From VAXT01 sp963827725 (GTDB lineage: Bacteria > Actinomycetota > Thermoleophilia > Gaiellales > Gaiellaceae): DNA of 64,000 bases. The position numbers and the translations under genes were made by a program. A model generated the notes under the pieces. It was given only the letters and a program-made list of their open reading frames with translations, was not told the origin of the DNA and did no database searches. The number at the start of each line of letters is the position of its first letter. Positions within the stretch are counted from its first letter, which is position 1. Positions 8,905 to 16,532 of this stretch are shown here, piece by piece. The stretch spans positions 310,001 to 374,000 of the forward strand of contig CAWHBM010000001.1 in the NCBI GenBank assembly GCA_963827725.1, given 5' to 3'.

Positions 8905-9326
8905 CCGATCACCGGCAGCTCGGCGTCGATCTCTTCAACGAGGCCTGGCGCCTGCTGGAGTCCCGTGAGGACGACGACCGCATGCTCCACGCGGCGCACG
9001 CGTCTCGCTATCACTGGGGCGAGGCTCCCGAGCACGAGCCGGCGAACCTGGCGCGCGGCGAATGGCAGGTCTCGCGCGTGTACGTCGTCCTCGGGCGGGC
9101 CGAGCCGGCGATCTGGCACGCGCAGCGGTGTCTCCAGCACTGCGAGGAGGCGGACATCGGCGACTGGGACCTCGCGTACGCCTACGAGGCGTTAGCGCGA
9201 GCGCATGCGCTGGCCGGTAGCGCGGAGGCCGAGGAGTGGAAGGCGAAGGCTCGGGCCGCAGGCGATGCGATCGTGGACCCCGAGGACCGCGAGCACTTCG
9301 ACGAGGACTACGCGACCCTCGCCTAG
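8901..9326 (+). CDS. Conserved hypothetical helical (TPR-like) protein
   Basis: This 141-residue cytosolic protein starts at a GTG that overlaps the acsA stop by four bases. It is almost all helix, with repeated patterns such as NEAWRLLESRE, EWQVSRVYVVLGRAEPAIWHAQRCL and AYEALARAHALAG that resemble two or three degenerate TPR helices. No catalytic residues are seen. Coupling to acsA suggests an accessory or regulatory role, but the function is unknown. The end overlaps the convergent M16 gene by four bases. Confidence 0.75.
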   Translation: MTDHRQLGVDLFNEAWRLLESREDDDRMLHAAHASRYHWGEAPEHEPANLARGEWQVSRVYVVLGRAEPAIWHAQRCLQHCEEADIGDWDLAYAYEALARAHALAGSAEAEEWKAKARAAGDAIVDPEDREHFDEDYATLA

Positions 9327-10600
9327 CCGGCCAGCAGCTTCTCGAAATGCTCTTGCTGGTCCTGCTCGAACGGGCCGATCAGCGCCAGGTTGAGCCCGTG
9401 TCCGCCGAGCACGTCCTGGGCGACTCGCTGGACATCCTCGACGGTGACGGCGTCGAGCCCGGCAAGGACTTCCTCCGGCTCGGTCGCTACGCCCTCGAGC
9501 ACCTCGCGGCGCAGGCCGTACATGACGAGCCCGTGCGGGCTCTCTGTCTGGAGGACGAAGCGCCCCTTCGCGACGTTTCGCGCCTTCTCGAGCTCGTCCG
9601 AGGGGACCGCCTCGTCCGTGATCTTCCGCAGCTCGGCCACGATCGTCGTGATCGCCTCGTCGATGCGCTCGATGTCGACGCCGGCCTGGGAGAAGAGCGA
9701 TCCCGCGTCGGTGTAGCTGTGGTTGATCGCGTAGATGTAGTACGCGAGCCCGCGTCGCTCGCGGACCTCGGTGAAGAGGCGCGAGGACATGCCCGTGCCG
9801 AGCACCGTCGAGAGGATCTGAAGCGCGTAGCGATCGGGATGGGCAAGCGGGTAGCTGGGGACGCCCAGGCAGAGGTGAGCCTGGTCGGAAGCCTTGGTGA
9901 AGATCTTCACGCGAGGTGATCCATTTGCTTGTGGCGCGGCGGGGGCCGGCGTGTCGGTCTCGGCAGGCTCGAGGTCGCCGAGCAGCCGCTCGACCTCGGC
10001 TTCGAGGTCGTCGCCGATCTTCCCGGCGATTCCGACGACCATCCGCTCCGGCTTGTACCAGCGATCGATGTAGCCGAGGAACGTGTCGCGAGTCGCGGCA
10101 CGAACGGTTTCCTTGCGCCCGATGATGTCCCAACCGAGCGGCTGGTCGCCGTAGAGGAGCGAGTCGTACACACCGCTGATGTAGTCGCGAGGCGTGTCGA
10201 AGTACATGTTCATCTCCTCGACGATCACGCCCTTCTCGCGCTCGATCTCCTCTGAGTCGAACTTCGAGTGCCGGAGCATGTCGACGAGGACGTCGAGCGC
10301 GATCGAGCGGTGCTCTCCCGCGCAGCGGACGTAATAGCCGGTGTACTCCTTGCCGGTGAAGGCGTTGAACTCGCCTCCGATCCCGTCGATCTCACCGCCG
10401 ATGTCCCGGGCAGTGGGGCGGCTCTCCGTGCCCTTGAAGAACATGTGCTCCGCGAAGTGGGCGATCCCGCTCGTGTCCGGAGTCTCGAAGCGCGAGCCGG
10501 CGGAGAGCATGATGAAGCAGGAGACCGACTGGGCGTGATCCATCGGGGCCGTCAGCAGGCGCAGCCCGCTCGGCAGTGTCTGTCGCTCGAAGACGCCCAT
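9323..10600 (-). CDS. M16 family zinc metallopeptidase (processing-peptidase-like)
   Basis: Protease of 425 residues, the usual size of a bacterial PqqL/mitochondrial-processing-peptidase-like subunit. The inverted zinc motif H48-FA-E51-H52 in SGIAHFAEHMFFKGTE and the downstream Glu in KGVIVEEMNMY (about 124-134) are intact. The inactive C-terminal half has the expected GTGMSSRLFTEVRERRGLAY loop. ATG at 10600 shares its A with the TGA of the thioesterase gene (TGATG), so the pair is coupled. An open frame extends far upstream but is only a shadow. Confidence 0.92.
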   Translation of the reverse strand: MGVFERQTLPSGLRLLTAPMDHAQSVSCFIMLSAGSRFETPDTSGIAHFAEHMFFKGTESRPTARDIGGEIDGIGGEFNAFTGKEYTGYYVRCAGEHRSIALDVLVDMLRHSKFDSEEIEREKGVIVEEMNMYFDTPRDYISGVYDSLLYGDQPLGWDIIGRKETVRAATRDTFLGYIDRWYKPERMVVGIAGKIGDDLEAEVERLLGDLEPAETDTPAPAAPQANGSPRVKIFTKASDQAHLCLGVPSYPLAHPDRYALQILSTVLGTGMSSRLFTEVRERRGLAYYIYAINHSYTDAGSLFSQAGVDIERIDEAITTIVAELRKITDEAVPSDELEKARNVAKGRFVLQTESPHGLVMYGLRREVLEGVATEPEEVLAGLDAVTVEDVQRVAQDVLGGHGLNLALIGPFEQDQQEHFEKLLAG

Positions 10601-10981
10601 CAGGCGGCGAGCGCCTCCCGCCACGCCTGCGGCAGATCGACCGAACGGCCGGACTCGTAGTCGAAGGAGACGATGACCGTCTTCGCCTCTGCCGCGACCG
10701 TGTCCCCGGCAGCGCACCTCGTACTCGAGCCCGAAGCTCTTCGTGCCGACGCTGGTCGGCCGCACGCCGATCTCGAGCTCGTCTCCCGTCCGCAGCGGGG
10801 CTCGAAAGTCGATCTCCACTCGTGCAAGGATCATGTGCTCCACCTCTGCGCCGAACGGGAGCAGGTACGCGATCCGCGCCTCTTCGAGGTAGGTGAGGAA
10901 GACCGCGTTGTTGACGTGGCCCATCGCGTCGACGTCCCGGAAACGGACGGTCTCGCGATGCACGAAGTCGAACCCCTCCAC
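10600..10981 (-). CDS. Acyl-CoA thioesterase, hotdog fold (4HBT), frameshifted
   Basis: A YbgC/FadM-like thioesterase. The first part, from GTG at 10981, shows the family signature RFRDVDAMGHVNNAVFLTYLEEAR. After SFGLEYEVR the reading frame changes and continues as GDTVAAEAKTVIVSFDYES to the TGA at 10600. One extra base near 10703-10712 explains it; without that base the product would be 126 residues, normal for the family. Both sides of the break are well conserved, so a sequencing insertion is as likely as a real mutation. Confidence 0.75.
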
Positions 10982-10991
10982 GGCCGAGATG

Positions 10992-11966
10992 CTACCGAGC
11001 CTTCCACGCGGCCAGGAGCTCCGCCTCCCGCTCGGGTGCCATCCCCGCCCCGTCCGTCGTCTCCGCCTCGTCGAGCGTGCCACGGACGGTGTCGTCGAGC
11101 GGCCGGAACATGAGCCCCGCCTCGAGCGCGCGGGACACGTCGGTCCGGTGCATGCCGATTGCTTCCGGGTCCTGAATCCAGAGCGGGAGCTCCATCCACT
11201 CGCCAACGCCCTGCTCGAGGAGGTAGTCGCCGTCGACGTACGTGAAGCTGGCGTCGCTGCCGGCAACCTCACGGCAAGTGCTTGCGAGCACCTGCCACGA
11301 GACGCCTTCGTTGATCGCGTTGAAGGTTCCTGCGACCTTGCGTTCGGAAAGGTCGATCGCCCACTCGCCGACGTCGCGGACGTCGATGAACTGGACGGTT
11401 TGATCGGGCGGGCCCGGGACGAGGCACTCGCCGCCGCGGGCGATCCGGTGGGGCCAGTAGGTGAATCTCCCGGTCGGGTCGTGAGGCCCGACGATAAGGC
11501 CGGGACGGACGAGCGCGTGGCGTTCGGGCATCGCTTCTGCGACCGCACGCTCGCAGAGCACCTTCAGGGCACCGTAGTTCGAGAAGTCCTCGAGCAGCCG
11601 GTCGTCGGGCTTGTCGTCGGAGAGCTCTTCCAGGGGGCTGCCTTCGTCGCACGGCTTGCTGAAGTCGGCGTAGACCGAGACGCTCGAGATGAAGAGGTAG
11701 TGGTCGACCGAGTCGGCGAGTGCGTCGGCCGAGGCCCGGACGATGTGGGGGACGTAGCCGCTCGGGTCGATGACGGCATCCCACGTCCGGCCCGCGAGCG
11801 CGGCGAGGTCATGTTCGCGGTCACCGCGAACCTTCTCCGCCTCCGGGAAGAGCTCGGGATTCGTCTCGCCGCGGTTGAAGAGGGTGACCTCGTGGCCGCG
11901 GGCGAGCGCCGCCTCCACGGCCGCGCGTCCGAGGAACTTCGTCCCGCCGAGAACGAGCAGCTTCAC
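10992..11966 (-). CDS. NAD-dependent epimerase/dehydratase family protein
   Basis: Extended SDR of 324 residues, GTG start. The N-terminal Rossmann motif GGTKFLG (residues 7-13) binds NAD(P), followed by LFNRG and the strand ending in VIDPSGYVPH. SSVSVYADF supplies the Ser of the active site, but the usual YxxxK appears only as NYGALKVLCE. It resembles RNA-binding Csp41/UDP-sugar epimerase relatives more than GalE. It lies ten bases upstream of the thioesterase and probably shares its transcript. Substrate unknown. Confidence 0.82.
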   Translation of the reverse strand: MKLLVLGGTKFLGRAAVEAALARGHEVTLFNRGETNPELFPEAEKVRGDREHDLAALAGRTWDAVIDPSGYVPHIVRASADALADSVDHYLFISSVSVYADFSKPCDEGSPLEELSDDKPDDRLLEDFSNYGALKVLCERAVAEAMPERHALVRPGLIVGPHDPTGRFTYWPHRIARGGECLVPGPPDQTVQFIDVRDVGEWAIDLSERKVAGTFNAINEGVSWQVLASTCREVAGSDASFTYVDGDYLLEQGVGEWMELPLWIQDPEAIGMHRTDVSRALEAGLMFRPLDDTVRGTLDEAETTDGAGMAPEREAELLAAWKAR

Positions 11967-12037
11967 GGCTCGAACGCTACCTCTCCACAGCCTGTGGATT
12001 TTTGACTGGGTCGGCCACGAAGGAGTAGGTTGCGATC
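11967..12037. promoter_or_regulatory. Divergent promoter region with 15-base palindrome
   Basis: This gap lies between the epimerase (minus) and a small gene (plus). It contains the perfect palindrome TCCACAG-C-CTGTGGA at 11984-11998, followed by ATTTTTGAC. The site could be an operator for a dimeric regulator. Its arms resemble half of a DnaA box (TTATCCACA), but the match is incomplete and there is only one site. Confidence 0.35.
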
Positions 12038-12271
12038 GTGCGGCTGAGGTCGCTGAACGAGGCTGAATGCTACGCCCGCTGCCACGGCGAGGGCGACAGC
12101 GACAACGTGCGCGTGGTCAGGCTCGAGCCGCGGCGGCCGCGGTTCGATCTCGACGTGTCGGGCGAGGATCTTCGGCGCGCCTTCGAGGTGAGGCTGGACA
12201 AGCGCGAGCCCCCGGCCGAAGCGACCGCCGAGCCCGCGGCCAATGGCCAAGCACCGGCCGCGGCCGCTTAA
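12038..12271 (+). CDS. Small conserved hypothetical protein
   Basis: 77 residues from GTG at 12038, preceded by AAGGAG at 12019-12024. The first 60 residues have a compact, charged composition with ECYARCHGEG and RRPRFDLDVSGEDLRRAFE, which reads like a small folded domain. The last 20 residues are Ala/Pro/Glu-rich and probably disordered. The codon pattern (G/C in third positions) supports coding. No domain recognised. Confidence 0.6.
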   Translation: MRLRSLNEAECYARCHGEGDSDNVRVVRLEPRRPRFDLDVSGEDLRRAFEVRLDKREPPAEATAEPAANGQAPAAAA

Positions 12272-12332
12272 GCCACCGTCACCCTAAAGAAGGTTCGCCC
12301 GGCCTCCTCCCCACTGCGATCCTAGTGTCGAA

Positions 12333-12878
12333 ATGCGCACGCGTGGGTCACAAAAGAGGGCCGAAACTCAGGCGACGGCGAGTGCGGTTCCGGACGTCCT
12401 TGCTCCGGGGCTCGACGTCCTCTTCTGCGGGATCAACCCGGGCCGCTTCTCGGATGCGGCTGCTGCTCACTTCGCGAATCCGCGGAACGACTTCTGGCGG
12501 CTCCTGCACGAGGCCGGGTTCACGCCCCGGCTTCTCGAGCCGACCGAGCAGTTCGAGCTTCCGCGCTTCGGAGTCGGCGTCACCAACGCCGCGTCCCGCA
12601 CGACGCCGGGCTCCGGCGATCTGCGGCGGGCGGATTTCGCCGGCTCGGCCGATCGCCTCGAATGCATCGCACGCGACCTCGGCCCGAGGTTCATCGGGTT
12701 CGTCGGCAAGGAGGCCTATCGCGGCGCGTTCCGCGAACGGCCAGAGCTAGGGCTCCAAAGTCTCCGCCTCGGCGATACCGGGCTCTTCGTCCTCCCTTCG
12801 ACCTCGCCCGCAAACGCTGCCGTCCCGTACCCGGAGCGGCTTCGCTGGTTTCGCGAGCTGCGCCTCCTCCTCGATTGA
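12333..12878 (+). CDS. mug: G/U mismatch-specific DNA glycosylase (Mug/TDG family)
   Basis: Removes uracil or thymine opposite guanine in duplex DNA. 181 residues from ATG. The catalytic GINPG (as in E. coli Mug) occurs in DVLFCGINPGRFSD at about residues 30-43, FANPRNDFWRLL follows, and the intercalation-loop region near the C-terminus reads VLPSTSPANAAVPYPERL. A second base-excision glycosylase lies at 40.1 kb. The first ~20 residues are low-complexity, so the true start could be slightly later, but no other start codon is available. Confidence 0.9.
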   Translation: MRTRGSQKRAETQATASAVPDVLAPGLDVLFCGINPGRFSDAAAAHFANPRNDFWRLLHEAGFTPRLLEPTEQFELPRFGVGVTNAASRTTPGSGDLRRADFAGSADRLECIARDLGPRFIGFVGKEAYRGAFRERPELGLQSLRLGDTGLFVLPSTSPANAAVPYPERLRWFRELRLLLD

Positions 12879-12879
12879 C

Positions 12880-13299
12880 CTAACCGCCCACGCCGAGCGC
12901 GGTCAGGAGGACGAGCACGACGGTCGTGACCGCGAGCACCCCGTGCAGGGCAACCGCCGCCACGGGGAAGTGCTGTTCGGCGGGAGTGCTCGGATCGACA
13001 GCCTCGGCCACCGCGCCGCTTGACTGGCGTCGCTGATACCAGATCGCGAACATCGTCCAGCCCAGGAGCGCAACGACCGCGAGGAGCACGAAGGCGATCC
13101 ACGCGAGCGAATCGCTGTCGTTCGCAAGGTAGGCAAGCCAGATCACGAGCCCGATCGCCGCCAGGAGGAAGTGACTGAGGATCAGCAACGGCCGGATCCC
13201 AGTGCCCTGCTTCATCCCGCCCCGCGACCACCAGATCGCGAGCATGAAAAAGCCGAAGGCCGCCGTCGCGACCCAGGTGATCAACGCTGCCCATTCCAT
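12880..13299 (-). CDS. Small integral membrane protein, four TM segments
   Basis: 139 residues from ATG at 13299, with GGAAGCGGG just upstream as ribosome-binding site. Four hydrophobic segments are seen at about 3-22, 36-56, 66-86 and 113-136. The loop between TM3 and TM4 is hydrophilic and carries YQRRQSSG. No catalytic motif. It ends only two bases from the convergent glycosylase gene. Function unknown; the fold resembles unassigned actinobacterial four-helix membrane proteins. Confidence 0.72.
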   Translation of the reverse strand: MEWAALITWVATAAFGFFMLAIWWSRGGMKQGTGIRPLLILSHFLLAAIGLVIWLAYLANDSDSLAWIAFVLLAVVALLGWTMFAIWYQRRQSSGAVAEAVDPSTPAEQHFPVAAVALHGVLAVTTVVLVLLTALGVGG

Positions 13300-13367
13300 G
13301 ATCCCGCTTCCTTTGGACGTTCTGGCCCCCCCGACTATCCCATTACGAGCGGTCCGGCTGCTCGGTT

Positions 13368-15083
13368 TCAGCCGCGCCAGCGGTTCGTGATCGGCAGGCG
13401 CCAGTCGCGCCCGAACGCCTTGGGGCGCAGCTTCACTCCCGGCGGCGCCTGGCGGCGCTTGTACTCGGCCCGGTCGATCATCGCGAGCGCCCGGTCCACG
13501 ACATCCGGGTCGAACCCGTCCGCGATCAGATCCTCCCGCGAGCGATCGAGCTCGACGTACTCCTCGAGCACGCGATCGAGCTCCGGATAGGGCGGCAGCG
13601 AATCCTCGTCGAGCTGGTTGTCGCGCAGCTCGGCGCTCGGCGCCCGGTCGACGATCGTCTGCGGGATCAGCTCGCGCCCGGCCCGCTCGTTCAAGTGCTT
13701 CGCCAGGCGGAAGACGTCGGTCTTGTACACGTCCTTCAGCAGCGCGAAGCCACCGGCCATGTCGCCGTAGAGCGTGGCGTAGCCGACCGAAAGCTCGGAC
13801 TTGTTCCCCGTCGCGACGACGAGCCAGCCGAACTTGTTCGAGAGGGCCATCAGCAGGACACCACGAGCGCGCGCCTGGAGGTTCTCCTCGGTCGTGTCCG
13901 GCTCGCGATCGGCGAAGGTTTCGGCGAGCGTTTCGAGCAAGCTCTCGACGACCGGCTCGATCGGGAGCTCGAGGAAGTCGGCGCCGAGCGACCCGGCGAG
14001 CCGGCGCGCGTCGGCTCGCGTCCCCTCCGAGCTGAAGCGCGAGGGCATCGAGACGCAATGAACGCGGTCCGGCCCGAGGGCCTCGCAGGCGATCGTCGCC
14101 GCGAGCGCTGAGTCGATCCCGCCCGAGACCCCGATCACGACACTCTCGAAGCCGTTCTTCTCGACGTAGTCGCGCAGCCCGAGCTCGAGACCGAGCCGCA
14201 TCTGCTCGAGGTCGTCGAGAAGCGGGACGACCAGCCGCTCGACGGGGTCTCCGGGCGGTCGCGGAGCACCGATATGGACGACCGGTACCTCCGAAGCCGT
14301 TTCGCGCTCACTCTCGAGCGACCGGCGCCGGACGTCTCGCAGCCGGCGCCCGACGGTCTCCTGGGGCTCGATGTCGACGACGAGCAACGCTTCTTCGAAC
14401 CCGGGAGCGCGCGCGAGGACTTCGCCCTCGTCATCGAGCACCACCGAATGTCCGTCGAAGAGAAGCTCGTCCTGCCCGCCGACGGCATTGACGAAGGCGA
14501 CGTAGCAGACGTTGTCTCGTGCGCGCGTCTGGAGCATCTGCTCTCGTTCCTGGTCCTTGCCGACGTGGAACGGTGAGGCGGAGATGTTGACGAGGAGTTG
14601 CGCGCCGGCGAGCGCCAGGTCGGTCGCGGGCGGTCCCGGCTGCCAGATGTCCTCGCAGACCGTTGGCCCGATCAGAGCCTCGCCGTGCTTGAGGAGGAAG
14701 AGGTCGCGACCCTGGGCGAAGTAGCGGTGCTCGTCGAAGACGCCGTAGTTCGGGAGAAACCGCTTCCGGTAGATCGCCTTCACCTCGCCGGCGGCGCAGA
14801 TGGCGCAGCCGTTGTAGAGGTCGCGATCGAGGTGGGGCGTGCCGACGAACGCGACGATACCGCGTGTCTCCTTCGCGACCTGACCCAGCGAGCGCTCAGC
14901 CGCCTCCACGAAGCTCGGGCGGAGGAGCAGGTCCTCCGGCGGATAGCCGGTGATCGCGAGCTCGGGGAAGAGGACGATTTCGGCGCCCGCGTCGCGAGCC
15001 TCTTCCATGCGGGCGAGAATCAGCTCGCGGTTTCCATCGAGGTCGCCGACCGTCGTATTGATCTGAGCCAGGGCAAGACGCAT
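13368..15083 (-). CDS. nadE: Glutamine-dependent NAD+ synthetase
   Basis: Final step of NAD synthesis: amidates nicotinate adenine dinucleotide using glutamine and ATP. 571 residues with two domains. The N-terminal nitrilase-type glutaminase has a Glu (LFPELAITGYPPEDL), Lys (YRKRFLPNYGVFDE) and Cys (GPTVCEDIWQPG) triad. The C-terminal synthetase domain has the ATP P-loop SGGIDS. Ends with the family tail KLRPKAFGRDWRLPITNRW. A nadM-like gene lies 9 kb away, so two NAD-synthesis genes share this window. Confidence 0.96.
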   Translation of the reverse strand: MRLALAQINTTVGDLDGNRELILARMEEARDAGAEIVLFPELAITGYPPEDLLLRPSFVEAAERSLGQVAKETRGIVAFVGTPHLDRDLYNGCAICAAGEVKAIYRKRFLPNYGVFDEHRYFAQGRDLFLLKHGEALIGPTVCEDIWQPGPPATDLALAGAQLLVNISASPFHVGKDQEREQMLQTRARDNVCYVAFVNAVGGQDELLFDGHSVVLDDEGEVLARAPGFEEALLVVDIEPQETVGRRLRDVRRRSLESERETASEVPVVHIGAPRPPGDPVERLVVPLLDDLEQMRLGLELGLRDYVEKNGFESVVIGVSGGIDSALAATIACEALGPDRVHCVSMPSRFSSEGTRADARRLAGSLGADFLELPIEPVVESLLETLAETFADREPDTTEENLQARARGVLLMALSNKFGWLVVATGNKSELSVGYATLYGDMAGGFALLKDVYKTDVFRLAKHLNERAGRELIPQTIVDRAPSAELRDNQLDEDSLPPYPELDRVLEEYVELDRSREDLIADGFDPDVVDRALAMIDRAEYKRRQAPPGVKLRPKAFGRDWRLPITNRWRG

Positions 15084-15122
15084 AGGTTTTCGACTCAGAG
15101 TCTAAAACATAGTCTATGGCAC
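15084..15122. promoter_or_regulatory. Divergent nadE / hotdog-gene control region with two palindromes
   Basis: A 39-base, unusually A/T-rich gap. It holds GACTC-A-GAGTC at 15092-15102 and CATAG-T-CTATG at 15108-15118, two perfect odd-centred palindromes that share the core AGTCTA. Their position between divergent genes fits an operator pair, but no regulator is linked to it. Confidence 0.4.
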
Positions 15123-15797
15123 GTGGAACAGATCACGATAGAGGGTCGCTTCAATGGTCCCGAGGGCTCGGCCAACGGTGGCTACACGTGTGGACTCGTA
15201 GCCGAGCTCGTTGGTGCCGCCGCCGAGGTCACGCTCCGCTCGCCGCCGCCTCTCGACCGCCCACTCGACGTCGAGCGCGATGGGAGCCGGCTACGCGTTC
15301 TGGACGGCACGCGGATCGTGGCGGAGGCGGCTCCGGTGGATCTCGAGCTCGAGCTGCCCGAGCCTCCGCCTTACGAGGAGGCCGAACTGGCATCGTCCCG
15401 CTACCCCGGCTTCGAGGAGCACGCGTTTCCGACCTGCTTCGTCTGCGGCCCGGCGCGTGCGCCCGGCGACGGGCTTCGTATCTTCGCCGGGCCACTCGGC
15501 GACGGCCGCGTGGCGAGCCCGTGGGTGCCGACAGAGGTCGAGGCGAAGCTCGTGTGGGCTGCGCTCGATTGCCCCGGCGCGATCGCCGTCGGGTTTCCCG
15601 ACCGAGGTGAGACGCTCCTCGGTCGCTTCGCCGCACGGATCGACCAGTTGCCGGAGGTGGGCGAGCGCTGTGTCGTCGTGGGCTGGCCGCTCGGCGAGGA
15701 GGGCCGCAAGCTCTTCGCGGGCACGGCGCTCTACGGGGATGACGGGCGGCCTCTCGCTCGAGCCCGAGCCACCTGGATCGAGCCGCTACCGCTGTAG
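15123..15797 (+). CDS. Hotdog-fold thioesterase-like protein
   Basis: 224 residues, starting at GTG 15123 (VEQITIEGRFNGP). The pattern GSANGGYTCGLVAELVG and a repeat-like C-terminal half (FPTCFVCGPARAPGDGLRIF, then GYPD-like segments) match actinobacterial double-hotdog proteins related to acyl-CoA thioesterases. FxCGPAR-PGDGL is a known family signature but the catalytic residue is not evident. The end overlaps the convergent SDR by 12 bases. An unrelated open frame continues far upstream and was discarded. Confidence 0.75.
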   Translation: MEQITIEGRFNGPEGSANGGYTCGLVAELVGAAAEVTLRSPPPLDRPLDVERDGSRLRVLDGTRIVAEAAPVDLELELPEPPPYEEAELASSRYPGFEEHAFPTCFVCGPARAPGDGLRIFAGPLGDGRVASPWVPTEVEAKLVWAALDCPGAIAVGFPDRGETLLGRFAARIDQLPEVGERCVVVGWPLGEEGRKLFAGTALYGDDGRPLARARATWIEPLPL

Positions 15798-16532
15798 CCG
15801 AATAGCGTTCAGGTCTTCGCGCTCGATCTCGTCTGCCCGGGCGATCAGATCCTCGATGTCGTCGTGCTCGGCGTGGATGTACCGGCCCGCGAGCGCATCG
15901 GCCCGTCCTGATGCGAGGACCCGCACGAGCTGCGGCGCGAGCTCGGGTGGAGTCCAGGGCAGGTCGTCCCCGAACCGGCTCGTCATCTCCGTCTTCACGA
16001 GGCCCGGGCTGAAGACGAAGACGGGGATGCGTCCGCGCAGCTCGTTGGCGAGCGTCTCGCCGTACCGGCAGACGGCTGCCTTGCTCGCCGCGTATGCGGT
16101 GCCCCCGGCAATGCCCGGCAGATAGGCGGAGCCGCTGCCCGTGATCACGATGCGCCCACTGCCTCGCTCCAGCATCCCTGGGATGACTGCGCGGCAACAG
16201 AGGTGCACGCCGAGGACGTTCACCTCCAAGACACGCCACCAGTCGCTCGCCTCCAGCTCCCAGGTCGAGCCGTTTCCGTCGTTGGTCCCCGCATTCGCCA
16301 CGAGCAGGTCCAGATCACCGGCCTCGGCAACGGCACGCTCGACCGACACGCGATCGGCCACGTCGACCTCGACGGCCCTGCCGCCGATCTCCTCGGCGAC
16401 TTCCTCGATCTGCTCGCGCGACCTCGCGCCGACGACGACCGACCAGCCGTCCTCTGCGAGAGCGCGCGCGATCCCGGCTCCGATCCCGCGGCCAGCGCCG
16501 GTGACGAATGCGACTCCCCGCTCAGACGGCAT
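15786..16532 (-). CDS. Short-chain dehydrogenase/reductase (SDR)
   Basis: NAD(P)-dependent oxidoreductase, 248 residues. Classical SDR features are all present: TGAGRGIG (residues 11-18) for the dinucleotide, NAG at about 79-81, the Ser of VITGSGSAYL, the catalytic YAASK, and PGLVKTEM after it. It overlaps the end of the acyl-CoA synthetase gene by 11 bases and is probably in one operon with it, suggesting action on a CoA-activated acyl or alcohol substrate. Exact substrate unknown. Confidence 0.93.
   Translation of the reverse strand: MPSERGVAFVTGAGRGIGAGIARALAEDGWSVVVGARSREQIEEVAEEIGGRAVEVDVADRVSVERAVAEAGDLDLLVANAGTNDGNGSTWELEASDWWRVLEVNVLGVHLCCRAVIPGMLERGSGRIVITGSGSAYLPGIAGGTAYAASKAAVCRYGETLANELRGRIPVFVFSPGLVKTEMTSRFGDDLPWTPPELAPQLVRVLASGRADALAGRYIHAEHDDIEDLIARADEIEREDLNAIRLQR

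Noticed and set aside
10983..11548. Open frame continuing upstream of the M16 peptidase and thioesterase genes
   Set aside because: It lies antisense or out of frame to the epimerase gene and is Ser/Arg-rich low-quality sequence.
13300..14058. Extension of the small membrane protein into the nadE region
   Set aside because: Out-of-frame shadow of nadE; a good ribosome-binding site and ATG exist at 13299.
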